Positions 51,113 to 59,325 are shown, numbered from the stretch's first letter. The stretch: 64,000 bases of DNA from Firmicutes bacterium ADurb.Bin248 (GCA_002069725.1 MWBW01000008.1:1-64000); one strand, 5' to 3'. Program-made: numbers and translations. The notes: generated by a model from the letters alone, not told the origin.

Positions 51113-52087
51113 TTATCCCAGGCTTTCGCGCAGCACGCGCAGGGCGTTGCCGTGCGTGATCAGATCCACCTCGCGCGCCGGGAACGCTTTGTTGAGCGCC
51201 TCCTCGATCAGGGGCAGCCCCGCGCAGTCCCCGAATTCGAAGGCGCACCCGATGCCGTCGAAATCGCTGCCCAGGGCGACGGTCTCGGCGCCCGCAACGT
51301 CCGCGATGTGGCGCGCGTGGCGCACGATATCCCGGATGGTCGTGAGGCGGCCGTTCTCGACGAGGAAGTCCGCGGCGAAATTAAGCCCCGCGACGCCGCC
51401 TTTTTCGGCGAGCGCGCGCAGCATAGCGTCGGTGAGGTTGCGCATGGAGGGGCACAGCGCGCGCGCGTTCGAGTGCGAGGCGACGAAGGGCTTTTTCGTA
51501 TGCCCGGCCACATCCCAGAAGCCCGCGTCCGAAAGGTGGGACACGTCCGGTATGACGCCGAGCCCGTTCATGCGCTCGAGCGCAGCAAAGCCGAAGGGCT
51601 TGAGCCCTTTTTCCGGATCGACCGCGTTGGGGAAGCCCAGGCTGTTCTCGTGGTTCCAGGTGAGGGTGATGAGCCGCACGCCGCGGCGATGCATCTGTTC
51701 GAGCCGCGCGAGGTCGCCCTCGAGGGGCGCGCCGTCCTCGATGGTCAGAAGCGCGCCGATCTTCCCCGCGGACGCGTTCTTCGCGACGTCCTCATATTTG
51801 AGCACGGGCGCGAGCAGATCCGCGTTGCCGGCAAGCTCGCGCTCGTAAAGCTCCGCCGCCCGGAGGTAGAATTCCCACGGGCCGAGGTCCGTCTGGACGT
51901 AGCCGTGCTTGGCGGGCTCCTTCGAGATGAAGAGCGCGAACGCCTGCACGAGGGAGCCCGCTTTTTGCAGCCGCAAGAGGTCGAGATCTCCCCCCGGGTT
52001 GGCGCGAAGATGCTTTTTTCCGCCGCTTTTCATGACCTCGCATACGACGGTGTCGCAATGGAGGTCGATGAATCTCATTTTTTCCAT
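51113..52087 (-). CDS. Membrane dipeptidase family (M19) protein
   Basis: A 324-residue TIM-barrel metallo-dipeptidase (renal dipeptidase family). FIDLHCDTVV gives the HxD metal ligands, LLTIEDGAPLEGD the bridging Glu, VIPDVSHLSDAGFWDVA and PFVASHSNARAL the two His ligands, and LGSDFDGIG the final Asp. M19 enzymes cleave dipeptides, often with a C-terminal D-residue, so action on wall-derived L,D dipeptides is possible. It begins three bases after the amidase stop. Confidence 0.92.
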   Translation of the reverse strand: MEKMRFIDLHCDTVVCEVMKSGGKKHLRANPGGDLDLLRLQKAGSLVQAFALFISKEPAKHGYVQTDLGPWEFYLRAAELYERELAGNADLLAPVLKYEDVAKNASAGKIGALLTIEDGAPLEGDLARLEQMHRRGVRLITLTWNHENSLGFPNAVDPEKGLKPFGFAALERMNGLGVIPDVSHLSDAGFWDVAGHTKKPFVASHSNARALCPSMRNLTDAMLRALAEKGGVAGLNFAADFLVENGRLTTIRDIVRHARHIADVAGAETVALGSDFDGIGCAFEFGDCAGLPLIEEALNKAFPAREVDLITHGNALRVLRESLG

Positions 52088-52090
52088 GGT

Positions 52091-52663
52091 TTATCTGCCC
52101 TCTTCCAGCGCTTTGCGTACCGCCGCGCGAAAATCGTTCATATCCCTGCCGTGATGATGCCACCAGTGCTCCGGGTCATGGTGCGCGCTCGCGGTGCCGC
52201 GCCGCCATCCCTCGTCATGACTGACGATCTCATCGACCTCAATCGTGGGGAATTCGCGGATCAGACGGACGCACAGCTCCACGGCGTCCGCGTAGACCTT
52301 GTCGAAATAGGGCTGGAAGCGCGCGGGGTTGTAGAGATGCAGATCGAACTCCCCGCAGTATTCGATGCCCGCGGGCTCGCAGATCTCGATGCCGATGTGG
52401 TCGTCGTTGTCGCGGCCGCCTGCGTGCCAGCCGCGGTGGTTCCACGGCAGGTACTGCATGACGACCTCGTCGTCCATAAAGGCGTGCACGCACACCTCGC
52501 GCCCGTTCTGCTCGCTCGCGGGCCTGTTCCACAGGTCATACCATACGCGCGCGCCTTTGCCGGGCTCCGCCGTGCTGTGTATGGTGATGCCGCGCGGCGT
52601 CATGGTGCGGCCTGCCTTATAGCAATCGTTCCGGGTCATGATCTTGGTTTCGATTTGAATCAT
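52091..52663 (-). CDS. N-acetylmuramoyl-L-alanine amidase (Amidase_2) without signal peptide
   Basis: A 190-residue zinc amidase. GITIHSTAEPG has the first His ligand; HAFMDDEVVMQYLPWNHRGWHAGG the middle part with W-H-A-G; and GIEICEP plus DEIVSHDEG the conserved Glu and the second His region. No signal peptide is present, as in phage endolysins or in PlyL-like amidases released by holin or lysis. It is the first gene of the peptidase-ABC operon, which suggests cytoplasmic processing of muropeptides. ATG follows GGAGAG. Confidence 0.88.
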   Translation of the reverse strand: MIQIETKIMTRNDCYKAGRTMTPRGITIHSTAEPGKGARVWYDLWNRPASEQNGREVCVHAFMDDEVVMQYLPWNHRGWHAGGRDNDDHIGIEICEPAGIEYCGEFDLHLYNPARFQPYFDKVYADAVELCVRLIREFPTIEVDEIVSHDEGWRRGTASAHHDPEHWWHHHGRDMNDFRAAVRKALEEGR

Positions 52664-52739
52664 AATTCTCTCCTTACACGTGCTTCTTGATTATACAACA
52701 TTTATCCCGCAATAAAAAGATGAAAACAAAACGGGTTTA

Positions 52740-52748
52740 TGCTAAAAT
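52740..52748 (+). promoter_or_regulatory. Extended -10 placing the start at the EamA ATG
   Basis: TGCTAAAAT lies so that transcription would begin at about 52755, one base before the ATG at 52756. No ribosome site precedes this ATG. The -35 is poor (TGAAAA). Confidence 0.45.
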
Positions 52749-52755
52749 AAAAAAT

Positions 52756-53703
52756 ATGACGAAAAACAAGAAGCTTCAAAGCAACCTTTTGCTGCTGCTC
52801 ACGGCCTTCATCTGGGGCACCGCCTTCGTCGCCCAGAGCGACGCGATGGACAGCATGAGCACGTTCACCTTCAACTTCGCGCGCGCGACCGTCGCCGGCC
52901 TCGCGCTGCTGGCCGTGATCTATTTTATGGCCCGCGCGCGAAAAAAGCGCAATGAAGCCGCGCCCGAGGCTGCGCCCGGGGGCAAAAAGGCGCTGATCGT
53001 CGGCGGCGTCGTCTGCGGCGCGGTGCTCGCGGTCGCCTCCGCGCTCCAGCAAATGGGCATCGAATACGACATCAATGTGGGCAAGGCCGGATTTTTGACG
53101 GCGCTCTACATCATCATCGTGCCGCTCGCGGGCATCTTCCTCAAAAAGCGCGCGCATTTCACGATCTGGATCAGCGTTCTGCTCGCGGTATTCGGCATGT
53201 ATCTATTGTGCATCAAGCAGGGGCTTACCATCGAAACGCGCGACCTGCTCGTGATCGGCTGCGCGTTCTGCTATTCGCTGCACATACTCGTGATCGACCA
53301 TTTTTCGCCCAAGGTGGACTGCGTGAAGATGAGCTGCATCCAGTTTTTCGTGTGCGGCGCGCTCTCGCTTGCCGCCGCGCTGTTTACGGATAAGCCCGTC
53401 GCCCCCGCGGTGTTCGCCGCCGCGTGGGTGCCGATACTTTACTCGGGCGTGATGAGCTCCGCCGTCGGTTATACGCTGCAGATGCTCGCCCAAAGGCACA
53501 CCTCGCCCGCGCTTGCCTCTTTGCTGATGAGCCTCGAGTCGGTGTTCGCGGCGCTCGCCGGGTGGCTGCTGCTCGGCCAGGGCTTCACGCCGCGCGAGCT
53601 CGCGGGCTGCGTCGTGATGTTCGCGGCCATCGTGCTCGCGCAGGCGCCGGATCTCGTCGCCTCGCGCAAGGACAAGCGGCTTTCCCGCGACGTTACGGAA
53701 TAA
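52756..53703 (+). CDS. EamA/DMT family transporter
   Basis: A 315-residue protein with ten membrane helices and two EamA domains. LLLLLTAFIWGTAFVAQSDAM and GKAGFLTALYIIIVPLAGIFL open the first; the second ends with LLMSLESVFAALAGWLLLGQGF, a near-universal EamA segment. Members export amino acids or other metabolites. No ribosome site precedes the ATG; an in-frame ATG at 52720 also lacks a good one. With the -10 box placed seven bases upstream, translation may be leaderless. Confidence 0.9.
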   Translation: MTKNKKLQSNLLLLLTAFIWGTAFVAQSDAMDSMSTFTFNFARATVAGLALLAVIYFMARARKKRNEAAPEAAPGGKKALIVGGVVCGAVLAVASALQQMGIEYDINVGKAGFLTALYIIIVPLAGIFLKKRAHFTIWISVLLAVFGMYLLCIKQGLTIETRDLLVIGCAFCYSLHILVIDHFSPKVDCVKMSCIQFFVCGALSLAAALFTDKPVAPAVFAAAWVPILYSGVMSSAVGYTLQMLAQRHTSPALASLLMSLESVFAALAGWLLLGQGFTPRELAGCVVMFAAIVLAQAPDLVASRKDKRLSRDVTE

Positions 53704-53717
53704 CGGCGGCTTTGACT

Positions 53718-53745
53718 TGGGCTTCCCGGCCGGGAAGCCTTTTTC
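53718..53745 (+). terminator. Terminator of the EamA gene
   Basis: GGCTTCCCGG immediately followed by CCGGGAAGCC, then five T. Effective loop is four bases. Confidence 0.85.
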
Positions 53746-53830
53746 GTCCGCGCGGCCGGGCCGCGCGCCGCGCTTTTTTGAATTCTTGTCACAACTGCGC
53801 CCTTGCAATGGACGCGCGAAAGCCGTACAT

Positions 53831-53836
53831 TATAAT
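53831..53836 (+). promoter_or_regulatory. Probable -10 box of the DUF5685-J-domain cassette
   Basis: A perfect TATAAT lies 74 bp before the first gene of the cassette; the base set at 17 bp upstream (ATGGAC, 53808-53813) is only a weak -35. The remaining 53746-53909 holds no gene. Confidence 0.4.
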
Positions 53837-53909
53837 CGTGCGGGTATGCGCGGCGGGGAAACCCCGCGCGCGCAAAAGACGGGGAAGCACGCCTTCCCGG
53901 GAGGCCGAA

Positions 53910-54332
53910 ATGAGGTTCAGGGAGCGCATCGAGCGGTTTATGCAGGGCCGGAACGGCCCCGACGCGCTTTCGCGCGCCTGTTCGGTCGCCTCCATCGTGC
54001 TTTTGATCGCCGCCGTCGTCACGCAATCCGTAGGGGCGAGGGTCGCGGGCTCCATACTTTGGTATGTCGCGCTCGCGCTCATAATCGCCTGCTATTGGCG
54101 CATGCTCTCGAGGAACGTCACGCAGCGCTACCGCGAAAACGTCAAATACCTGAACCTGCGCGACCGCGCGCTCGGCTTCTTCCGGCGCGAGTTCCGGCAC
54201 GCCGGGCAGCTTCGGACCCACCGCTTCTTCCGCTGCCCGCGCTGCGCACAGCGCGTGCGCACGCCGCGCGGCAAGGGGAAGATCCGCGTGACCTGCCCCA
54301 GGTGCGGCTCGGCCTTCATCCGAAGGAGCTGA
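53910..54332 (+). CDS. Small membrane protein with C-terminal zinc ribbon (hypothetical)
   Basis: A 140-residue protein. Two adjacent membrane helices (about residues 24-63) separate a short basic N-terminus from a basic cytoplasmic part. The C-terminal 30 residues contain CPRC and CPRCG, a four-Cys zinc ribbon surrounded by Arg/Lys, likely to bind nucleic acid or a protein. I recall similar unnamed clostridial proteins next to DUF5685 genes but no function. GGAGG lies six bases before the ATG. The DUF5685 gene starts one base after its stop. Confidence 0.7.
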   Translation: MRFRERIERFMQGRNGPDALSRACSVASIVLLIAAVVTQSVGARVAGSILWYVALALIIACYWRMLSRNVTQRYRENVKYLNLRDRALGFFRREFRHAGQLRTHRFFRCPRCAQRVRTPRGKGKIRVTCPRCGSAFIRRS

Positions 54333-54333
54333 C

Positions 54334-55185
54334 ATGTTCGGCTACGTCACGGCAAACAAAAAAGAACTGACTCCCGAGCAGGAAGCTCGCTACAGGGCCG
54401 CTTACTGCGGCCTTTGCGCCGCGCTCAAAAGGCGGCACGGCAATTTCGCGCGTTTCGCGCTCAACTACGATTTCGCGTTCCTCACGCTGCTGCTCGACTC
54501 GCTCTACGAGCCGGAGCGCGAAGTCTGCCGCGCGCGCTGCGCCATGCATCCGGTCTGCGCGCGCCGCCATGAAACGAGCGAATTCACGAACTACGCGGCG
54601 GATATGACCGTCGCGCTCGCCTACCACAAGCGCCTCGACGACTGGCGCGACGAGAAAAAGCCGGGCGCCCGCATCGGGGCCGCGCTGCTTCAAAAGCGCT
54701 ACGACGAAGTCGCGCGGGCATATCCCGGGCAGTGCGCGGCCATGGAGGCTTCGCTCGCGCGGCTCTTTGAAATCGAGCGGAGCGATAACGCCGCGGCGGA
54801 CGAAGCTGCAACGGCCTTCGGCGCGGTCACGGCCGCGCTCTTCGCGCCGCGAAAGGACGTGTGGGAGGAAAAATTGCGCGCGTTCGGCATGGCGCTGGGT
54901 CGGTTCCTCTACATGATGGACGCCTGGGACGACTGCAAAAAAGACGTCCGCCGCGGAAACTTCAACCCGCTCGCGGGCGACTTCGGCGCGCCCGATTTCG
55001 ACCTGCGGGCGAAGGCCATACTCGACGCGCTCATGCGCGAATGCGCGGCGGCGTTCGAGAAACTTCCGCTGGTCGAAGATATTCAGCTCATGAGAAATGT
55101 GGTATACTCCGGCATATGGACGCGCTTCGAGCTCAAACGCGCGCGGGGAAGGAGGCGGGAGCATGCCGATCATCGATCCGTATAA
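54334..55185 (+). CDS. DUF5685 family protein
   Basis: A 283-residue, mostly helical protein. [36 protein letters not shown] is the diagnostic start of DUF5685, with a YCGLC motif; [19 protein letters not shown] and [10 protein letters not shown] follow, then [18 protein letters not shown] and [21 protein letters not shown]. The conserved Cys residues and the Asp-rich DAWDDCKKD motif suggest metal binding or a terpene-synthase-like helical fold; that is speculation. It overlaps the J-domain gene by 23 bp. Function unknown. Confidence 0.82.
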   Translation: MFGYVTANKKELTPEQEARYRAAYCGLCAALKRRHGNFARFALNYDFAFLTLLLDSLYEPEREVCRARCAMHPVCARRHETSEFTNYAADMTVALAYHKRLDDWRDEKKPGARIGAALLQKRYDEVARAYPGQCAAMEASLARLFEIERSDNAAADEAATAFGAVTAALFAPRKDVWEEKLRAFGMALGRFLYMMDAWDDCKKDVRRGNFNPLAGDFGAPDFDLRAKAILDALMRECAAAFEKLPLVEDIQLMRNVVYSGIWTRFELKRARGRRREHADHRSV

Positions 55186-55855
55186 GGTGCTGGGCGTGCC
55201 CACCACCGCCACGGAAGACGAGGTCAAAAAGGCGTATCGCCGCCTCGCCAAGCGTTACCATCCCGACGCGAACCCCGGCGACAGGGTCGCCGAGCAGCGC
55301 ATGAAGGAGATCAACGCCGCCTACGACCAGATCATCAACGGCGGCGGCGCGGCTTCCGGCCCGGGCGCGGGAAGCTACGCCGGTTCCGGGAGCTACGGCG
55401 GCTACGGCAATTACGGGAGCTACGGCTCCTCTGGCGGCGCGGGCGGAAGCTACGGCGGCCATCGCGGCGCGTCGTGGAACGATTACGGCGAGAGGAGCGC
55501 GGACCCGCAAATGCGCGCCGCGCGCGCCTACATCAGCTTCGGCCGCTATTACGAGGCGCTCAACGTGCTCGCGGGCATCCGCGAGCGGGACGCGCTGTGG
55601 TATTACTACAGCGCCGTCGCCAACAGCGGCGCGGGCAACACCATACTCGCGATCCAGCATGCGCAGCGCGCGGCGGATATGGAGCCCGAAAACGAGACCT
55701 ACCGGGAGCTGCTCGACGAGCTTCGAAATCCCGGACGCGAGTACCAGGCCTACGGCAGGGACTTCTCGGCGCCGTTTCTCGGCGCGAACCGGCTCTGCGG
55801 CGGTTTTTTGATCTCGTGGCTGCTGTGCATGTACTGCAACTATTGCTGCAGGTGA
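55163..55855 (+). CDS. J-domain protein with Gly/Ser/Tyr linker and TPR-like region
   Basis: A 230-residue DnaJ-like co-chaperone. Residues 1-65 are a J domain ([23 protein letters not shown] at 33-35) that should stimulate an Hsp70. Residues 75-120 are a Gly/Ser/Tyr-rich linker ([17 protein letters not shown]). The segment [20 protein letters not shown] and [20 protein letters not shown] looks like two TPR helices pairs. The C-terminus is a hydrophobic, Cys-rich tail ([18 protein letters not shown]), perhaps a membrane anchor or metal site. ATG follows GGAGGCGGGAG. The overlap with DUF5685 implies joint function. Confidence 0.85.
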   Translation: MPIIDPYKVLGVPTTATEDEVKKAYRRLAKRYHPDANPGDRVAEQRMKEINAAYDQIINGGGAASGPGAGSYAGSGSYGGYGNYGSYGSSGGAGGSYGGHRGASWNDYGERSADPQMRAARAYISFGRYYEALNVLAGIRERDALWYYYSAVANSGAGNTILAIQHAQRAADMEPENETYRELLDELRNPGREYQAYGRDFSAPFLGANRLCGGFLISWLLCMYCNYCCR

Positions 55856-55902
55856 AATCCCAGCCTGCGGCGCACCGGATTATTTTGCGGGAGGTGTGAC
55901 GG

Positions 55903-57417
55903 ATGCGCGATTTGATGAAGCTTCAGAACGGCAGCGACATACGCGGCACGGCCATCGCGCTCGACGGCGCGCGGGAGGCCGACCTCACGGGCGAGGTCGC
56001 CAAAGCCGTCGGCGGCGCGTTTGCCGCATGGCTCTCGGCAAAGCTCGGCAAGCCCTTAGGGACGCTGCGCGTTGCCATCGGGCGCGACTCGCGCCTTTCC
56101 GGCGAGGAGCTGGCCCTGGGCGTCGCGGCGGGCGTTTCGGGCGCCGGCGCGCTGGCCGCCGACTTCGGACTCGCGACGACGCCCGCGATGTTCATGGCGA
56201 CGGTAACCGAGGGCTTCCTTTACGACGGCGCGGTCATGATCACGGCGAGCCACCTGCCCTTCGAGAGGAACGGCTTCAAGTTCTTTACCAAGGACGGCGG
56301 GCTCGACAAGAAGGACATCGCGGCGCTGCTCGCGCGCGCGCAGGCGGACGATTTCCCCGCGGGAGGGAGCGGAAGCGTGCTTGAAGCGGATTTCATGGGC
56401 GCGTACGCAAAAATCCTGCGGCAAAAGATCGTCGCGGGCGCGAACCTCGGCGAGCGGCCGCTCGAGGGGCTTCGCATCGTGGTGGACGCGGGCAACGGCG
56501 CGGGCGGCTTTTTCGCATCCGACGTGCTCGAGCCGCTCGGCGCGGATACGCGCGGGAGCCTGTTCCTCGAGCCGGACGGGCGCTTCCCCAACCACGCGCC
56601 GAATCCCGAGGACGAGCGCGCGATGGCGTGCATCGCGAACGCCGTAATCGAACACGGTGCGGACCTCGGCATCATATTCGACACGGACGTGGACCGCGCG
56701 GGCGCCGTGCTGCCCGACGGGCGGGAGCTCAACCGCAATCGCCTGATCGCGATGATCGCGGCCATAACGCTTCGCGAGCATCCGGGCACGGCCATCGTGA
56801 CCGATTCGATCACCTCGAGCGGCCTGGCGCGTTTCATCCGCGCGCGCGGCGGCGTGCACCGCCGCTTCAAGCGCGGCTACAAGAACGTCATCGACGAGGC
56901 GAAGCGCCTCAACGAGGCCGGGCAGGACGCCGAGGTCGCCATGGAGACCTCGGGCCACGGCGCGCTTCGCGAGAACCATTTCCTCGACGACGGCGCGTAC
57001 CTGATGGTCAAGCTCGTCATAGAACTCGCGCGCGCCAAAAGGCGGGGACACGCGCTCTCGCACCTCATAGACGGCCTCGAGGAACCTTACGAGAGCCGCG
57101 AGTACCGCATGGCGCTCGTCGGGGAGGATTTCGCGCAATACGGCAAACGCATACTCGCCGAGCTCGCGGAATACGTCGGGAACGTCAAGGGCCTTTGCGT
57201 CGCGCCCGACAACTTCGAGGGGCTTCGCGTCGACGCGGACGCCGCGCGCGGGGACGGATGGTTCCTGCTGCGCATGTCGCTGCACGAACCTTTGATGCCG
57301 CTCAACATCGAGAGCGATTCCGAAGGCGGCGTCGCACGCATGGCGAAGCTCCTCTACGATTTCCTCTCGCGCTACGACAGGCTCGATACGTCGCCGCTGG
57401 CGAAAGACGTGGGGTAA
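55903..57417 (+). CDS. Phosphohexomutase (phosphomannomutase/phosphoglucomutase family)
   Basis: A 504-residue alpha-D-phosphohexomutase. The phosphoserine loop is TASHLPFERNG with Ser116 (the usual is TASHNP); the metal loop is DTDVDR at 260-265; the sugar-binding loop is METSGHGALRENHFLDDGA; the phosphate-binding loop lies in the C-terminal RMSLHEPLMPLNIESDSEGG. TASHLP occurs in a subgroup I recall from plants and Clostridia. It interconverts hexose 1- and 6-phosphates for wall or polysaccharide synthesis. It follows the J-domain gene by 47 bp with GGGAGG before the ATG. Confidence 0.9.
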   Translation: MRDLMKLQNGSDIRGTAIALDGAREADLTGEVAKAVGGAFAAWLSAKLGKPLGTLRVAIGRDSRLSGEELALGVAAGVSGAGALAADFGLATTPAMFMATVTEGFLYDGAVMITASHLPFERNGFKFFTKDGGLDKKDIAALLARAQADDFPAGGSGSVLEADFMGAYAKILRQKIVAGANLGERPLEGLRIVVDAGNGAGGFFASDVLEPLGADTRGSLFLEPDGRFPNHAPNPEDERAMACIANAVIEHGADLGIIFDTDVDRAGAVLPDGRELNRNRLIAMIAAITLREHPGTAIVTDSITSSGLARFIRARGGVHRRFKRGYKNVIDEAKRLNEAGQDAEVAMETSGHGALRENHFLDDGAYLMVKLVIELARAKRRGHALSHLIDGLEEPYESREYRMALVGEDFAQYGKRILAELAEYVGNVKGLCVAPDNFEGLRVDADAARGDGWFLLRMSLHEPLMPLNIESDSEGGVARMAKLLYDFLSRYDRLDTSPLAKDVG

Positions 57418-57654
57418 TTGACAATTGACAATTGACAATTATGTGAATAACATACGGCCCTCGCTTGAACAGCGCGGGCCGGTTTCATATGTTTTGTTAT
57501 TTGCGCAGGATGTAAATACGCTAATTAAAAACTTCGCCCGCGGCGAAAGATTGCTCCGTTCACCGTCGCCGGCGGACGGACGAAAAACGCCCAACGCCTT
57601 TGAAGCGAAGGCCGCTTGAACCCGTTTGATTGTCAATTTTCAATTGTCAATTGC
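57417..57654. repeat. Heptad-repeat module D between convergent genes
   Basis: The left arm starts in the mutase stop codon: three exact ATTGACA units (57417-57437). The right arm (57628-57654) reads GATTGTC, AATTTTC, AATTGTC, and codes the last residues QLTIEN and the stop of the GNAT gene. Between them lies an imperfect GC-rich hairpin (CGGCCCTCGCT/AGCGCGGGCCG, about 57453-57480) with T runs. No gene fits in 57441-57627. Confidence 0.85.
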
Positions 57655-58142
57655 TTCTCGTATGCCAAGAAATCCCACTCATAAAGCCGCACCTTACCCA
57701 GCTTGCGAAAGCCCAGCTTTTCGTAGAGGCGGTTGGCGGGGATGTTGCCTTCGCTCGCGAGCAGGCGGATGAAGTCGCAGCCGAGGGATTTCGCCCGCTC
57801 TATGACATGGCTTACGAGTTGGAAGCCGAGGCCCCGGCCCTGCAGGTCCGCGCGCACGCACAGGCGGAACAGCGAATAGGAGTGCGCGGCCTTGGCAAAG
57901 CCTGCGCTTGCGGTATCCCGCTCGAACTCGGCGTCGTCGAAATACGCGGCGATGCTCGCGACGATATCGCCCTGCGGCGCGCGCAATAGGTAGAGCGCGC
58001 CGTTTTCGACGTCCTCTCCGATGTGCTCGCGCGCGGGATATTCCTCGTCCCAATCGGTCAGGCCCGCTTCGCGCACGTCCCGGATATTCTCCATCACGGC
58101 GTCGATATCCGCCGGGCTTGCTTGTTCAAAAACGTACTGCAT
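57633..58142 (-). CDS. GNAT family acetyltransferase
   Basis: A 169-residue N-acetyltransferase. LCVRADLQGRGLGFQLVSHV is the acetyl-CoA motif A (R/QxxGxG/A), and ASEGNIPANRLYEKLGFRKLG is motif B. The substrate is unknown. ATG follows AAGGAAG. The last six residues are encoded by the heptad repeat, so the array has replaced or extended the native C-terminus. Confidence 0.9.
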   Translation of the reverse strand: MQYVFEQASPADIDAVMENIRDVREAGLTDWDEEYPAREHIGEDVENGALYLLRAPQGDIVASIAAYFDDAEFERDTASAGFAKAAHSYSLFRLCVRADLQGRGLGFQLVSHVIERAKSLGCDFIRLLASEGNIPANRLYEKLGFRKLGKVRLYEWDFLAYEKQLTIEN

Positions 58143-58325
58143 ATCTTCCTTTTTGCGCGCCGCGCGCCTTTCGACGCCCTGCGCGCGGCTTCGCCCGGGT
58201 CCTCCGCTAAAGCGGTCGAACGGGCGCGTGTTGCCTTTGATCGAAACGAGGGCGATCGCGGCGTCCGCTTTCGAATTTTCTGAAAAAGAACGCTCCCACG
58301 CCGCGTTTTCGGGTGTATGACGGAT

Positions 58326-58355
58326 ATTTTAGCGCCTCGCGGCGGCTTTTGTCAA
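58326..58355 (-). promoter_or_regulatory. Promoter of the GNAT gene
   Basis: On the minus strand TTGACA (58350-58355) and TAAAAT (58326-58331) with an 18-bp spacer. It leaves an unusually long leader of about 175 nt (58143-58318) that is GC-rich and has no ORF with a ribosome site. Confidence 0.7.
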
Positions 58356-58461
58356 CGGCGGCCCATGGATATTTCTTCACGAGCTTACAATTATTGCACA
58401 AACGTTTCCAAATTGCGCCAAAAGAAGCTATTTTACTTCCCTACCATTACGGAAAACGCGG

Positions 58462-58511
58462 TGCTATCCTAAAGGTGATGACAAAAACCCCCATATATAG
58501 GGGGAGAGGAG
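58462..58511 (+). promoter_or_regulatory. spo0A upstream signals: extended -10 and hairpin at the ribosome site
   Basis: TGCTATCCT (58462-58470) could be an extended -10. CCCCC-ATATATA-GGGGG (58488-58504) forms a perfect 5-bp hairpin whose right arm ends three bases before AGGAGGG. It could modulate spo0A translation. I see neither a clear sigma-H promoter nor a TGTCGAA 0A box in 58356-58518. Confidence 0.4.
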
Positions 58512-58518
58512 GGCACAA

Positions 58519-59325
58519 ATGACAAAATACAGGGTTCTTATGGCGGATGGCAACACCCAGTTCCAGAGCGCGATGAGGGACTATTTTGCCGCGCAAGAGC
58601 AGGTTGCCCAATTCGACACCGCGGCGGACGGACAAGCGGCGCTCGAGGCGCTCCACAACGGCAGCTACGACGTGCTGATTACCGAGCTCATCATGCCCCG
58701 CGCGGACGGCTTCGAGCTGCTCGAGCGCATCGGCGCCGGCCTCGTGGAGAACCCGCCCGCGGTGATGGTGGTCAGCGCCATGCGCCAGGAGGACATGGTC
58801 CGCCAGGCGTGCACGCTCGGCGCGAAGTATTTCATGGTCAAGCCCGCCGACCCCGAGGCGGTCTTCAAGCGCATGCTCGACATGATGGACAACTCCTACG
58901 TCAATCGCTCCCAGTACATCATGAGCGCGGCGCAGCCCCGCTCGCTCGACGAGAAGATCACCTCCGTGTTCCTCGTCATAGGCATACCCGCCCACATCAA
59001 GGGCTACCACTACCTGCGCGAGGCCATACGCATGGTGTACTTCCAGCCCGAACTCATCAACCGCATCACCAAGGAGCTTTATCCCGGCATCGCCAAGCGC
59101 TTCTCCACCTCCGCTTCCAAGGTCGAGCGCGCGATCCGCCATTCCATCGAGGTCGCCTGGACGCGCGGCAAGATCGAGAACATTAACCAGCTCTTCGGCT
59201 ATAACATATACTCCAAGAACGACAAGCCCACCAACGGCGAGTTCATCGCGCTCGTGGCGGACAAACTCATCATGGAAAACGCGCGCGAACGCTCGCGCCG
59301 CGAGGAAATCGAAAACGCCGTGTGA
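58519..59325 (+). CDS. spo0A: Spo0A sporulation master regulator with altered receiver
   Basis: A 268-residue response regulator. The C-terminal effector domain is canonical: [41 protein letters not shown] (recognition helix) and [12 protein letters not shown]. The receiver has MADGN at the acidic pocket (Asp10 kept, Gly11 instead of Asp) and VLITELIMP, so Glu56 replaces the phosphorylated Asp; codon GAG confirmed. Ser and Lys switch residues (VVSAM, MVKPAD) remain. Glu can mimic phospho-Asp, so the protein may be constitutively active or controlled otherwise. AGGAGGG precedes the ATG. No kinase or spoIVB is adjacent in the window. Confidence 0.93.
   Translation: MTKYRVLMADGNTQFQSAMRDYFAAQEQVAQFDTAADGQAALEALHNGSYDVLITELIMPRADGFELLERIGAGLVENPPAVMVVSAMRQEDMVRQACTLGAKYFMVKPADPEAVFKRMLDMMDNSYVNRSQYIMSAAQPRSLDEKITSVFLVIGIPAHIKGYHYLREAIRMVYFQPELINRITKELYPGIAKRFSTSASKVERAIRHSIEVAWTRGKIENINQLFGYNIYSKNDKPTNGEFIALVADKLIMENARERSRREEIENAV

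Noticed and set aside
58356-58518. Sigma-H promoter and 0A boxes before spo0A
   Set aside because: I looked for AGGAWWT-GAAT and TGTCGAA patterns and saw none that fit; only an extended -10 is suggested.
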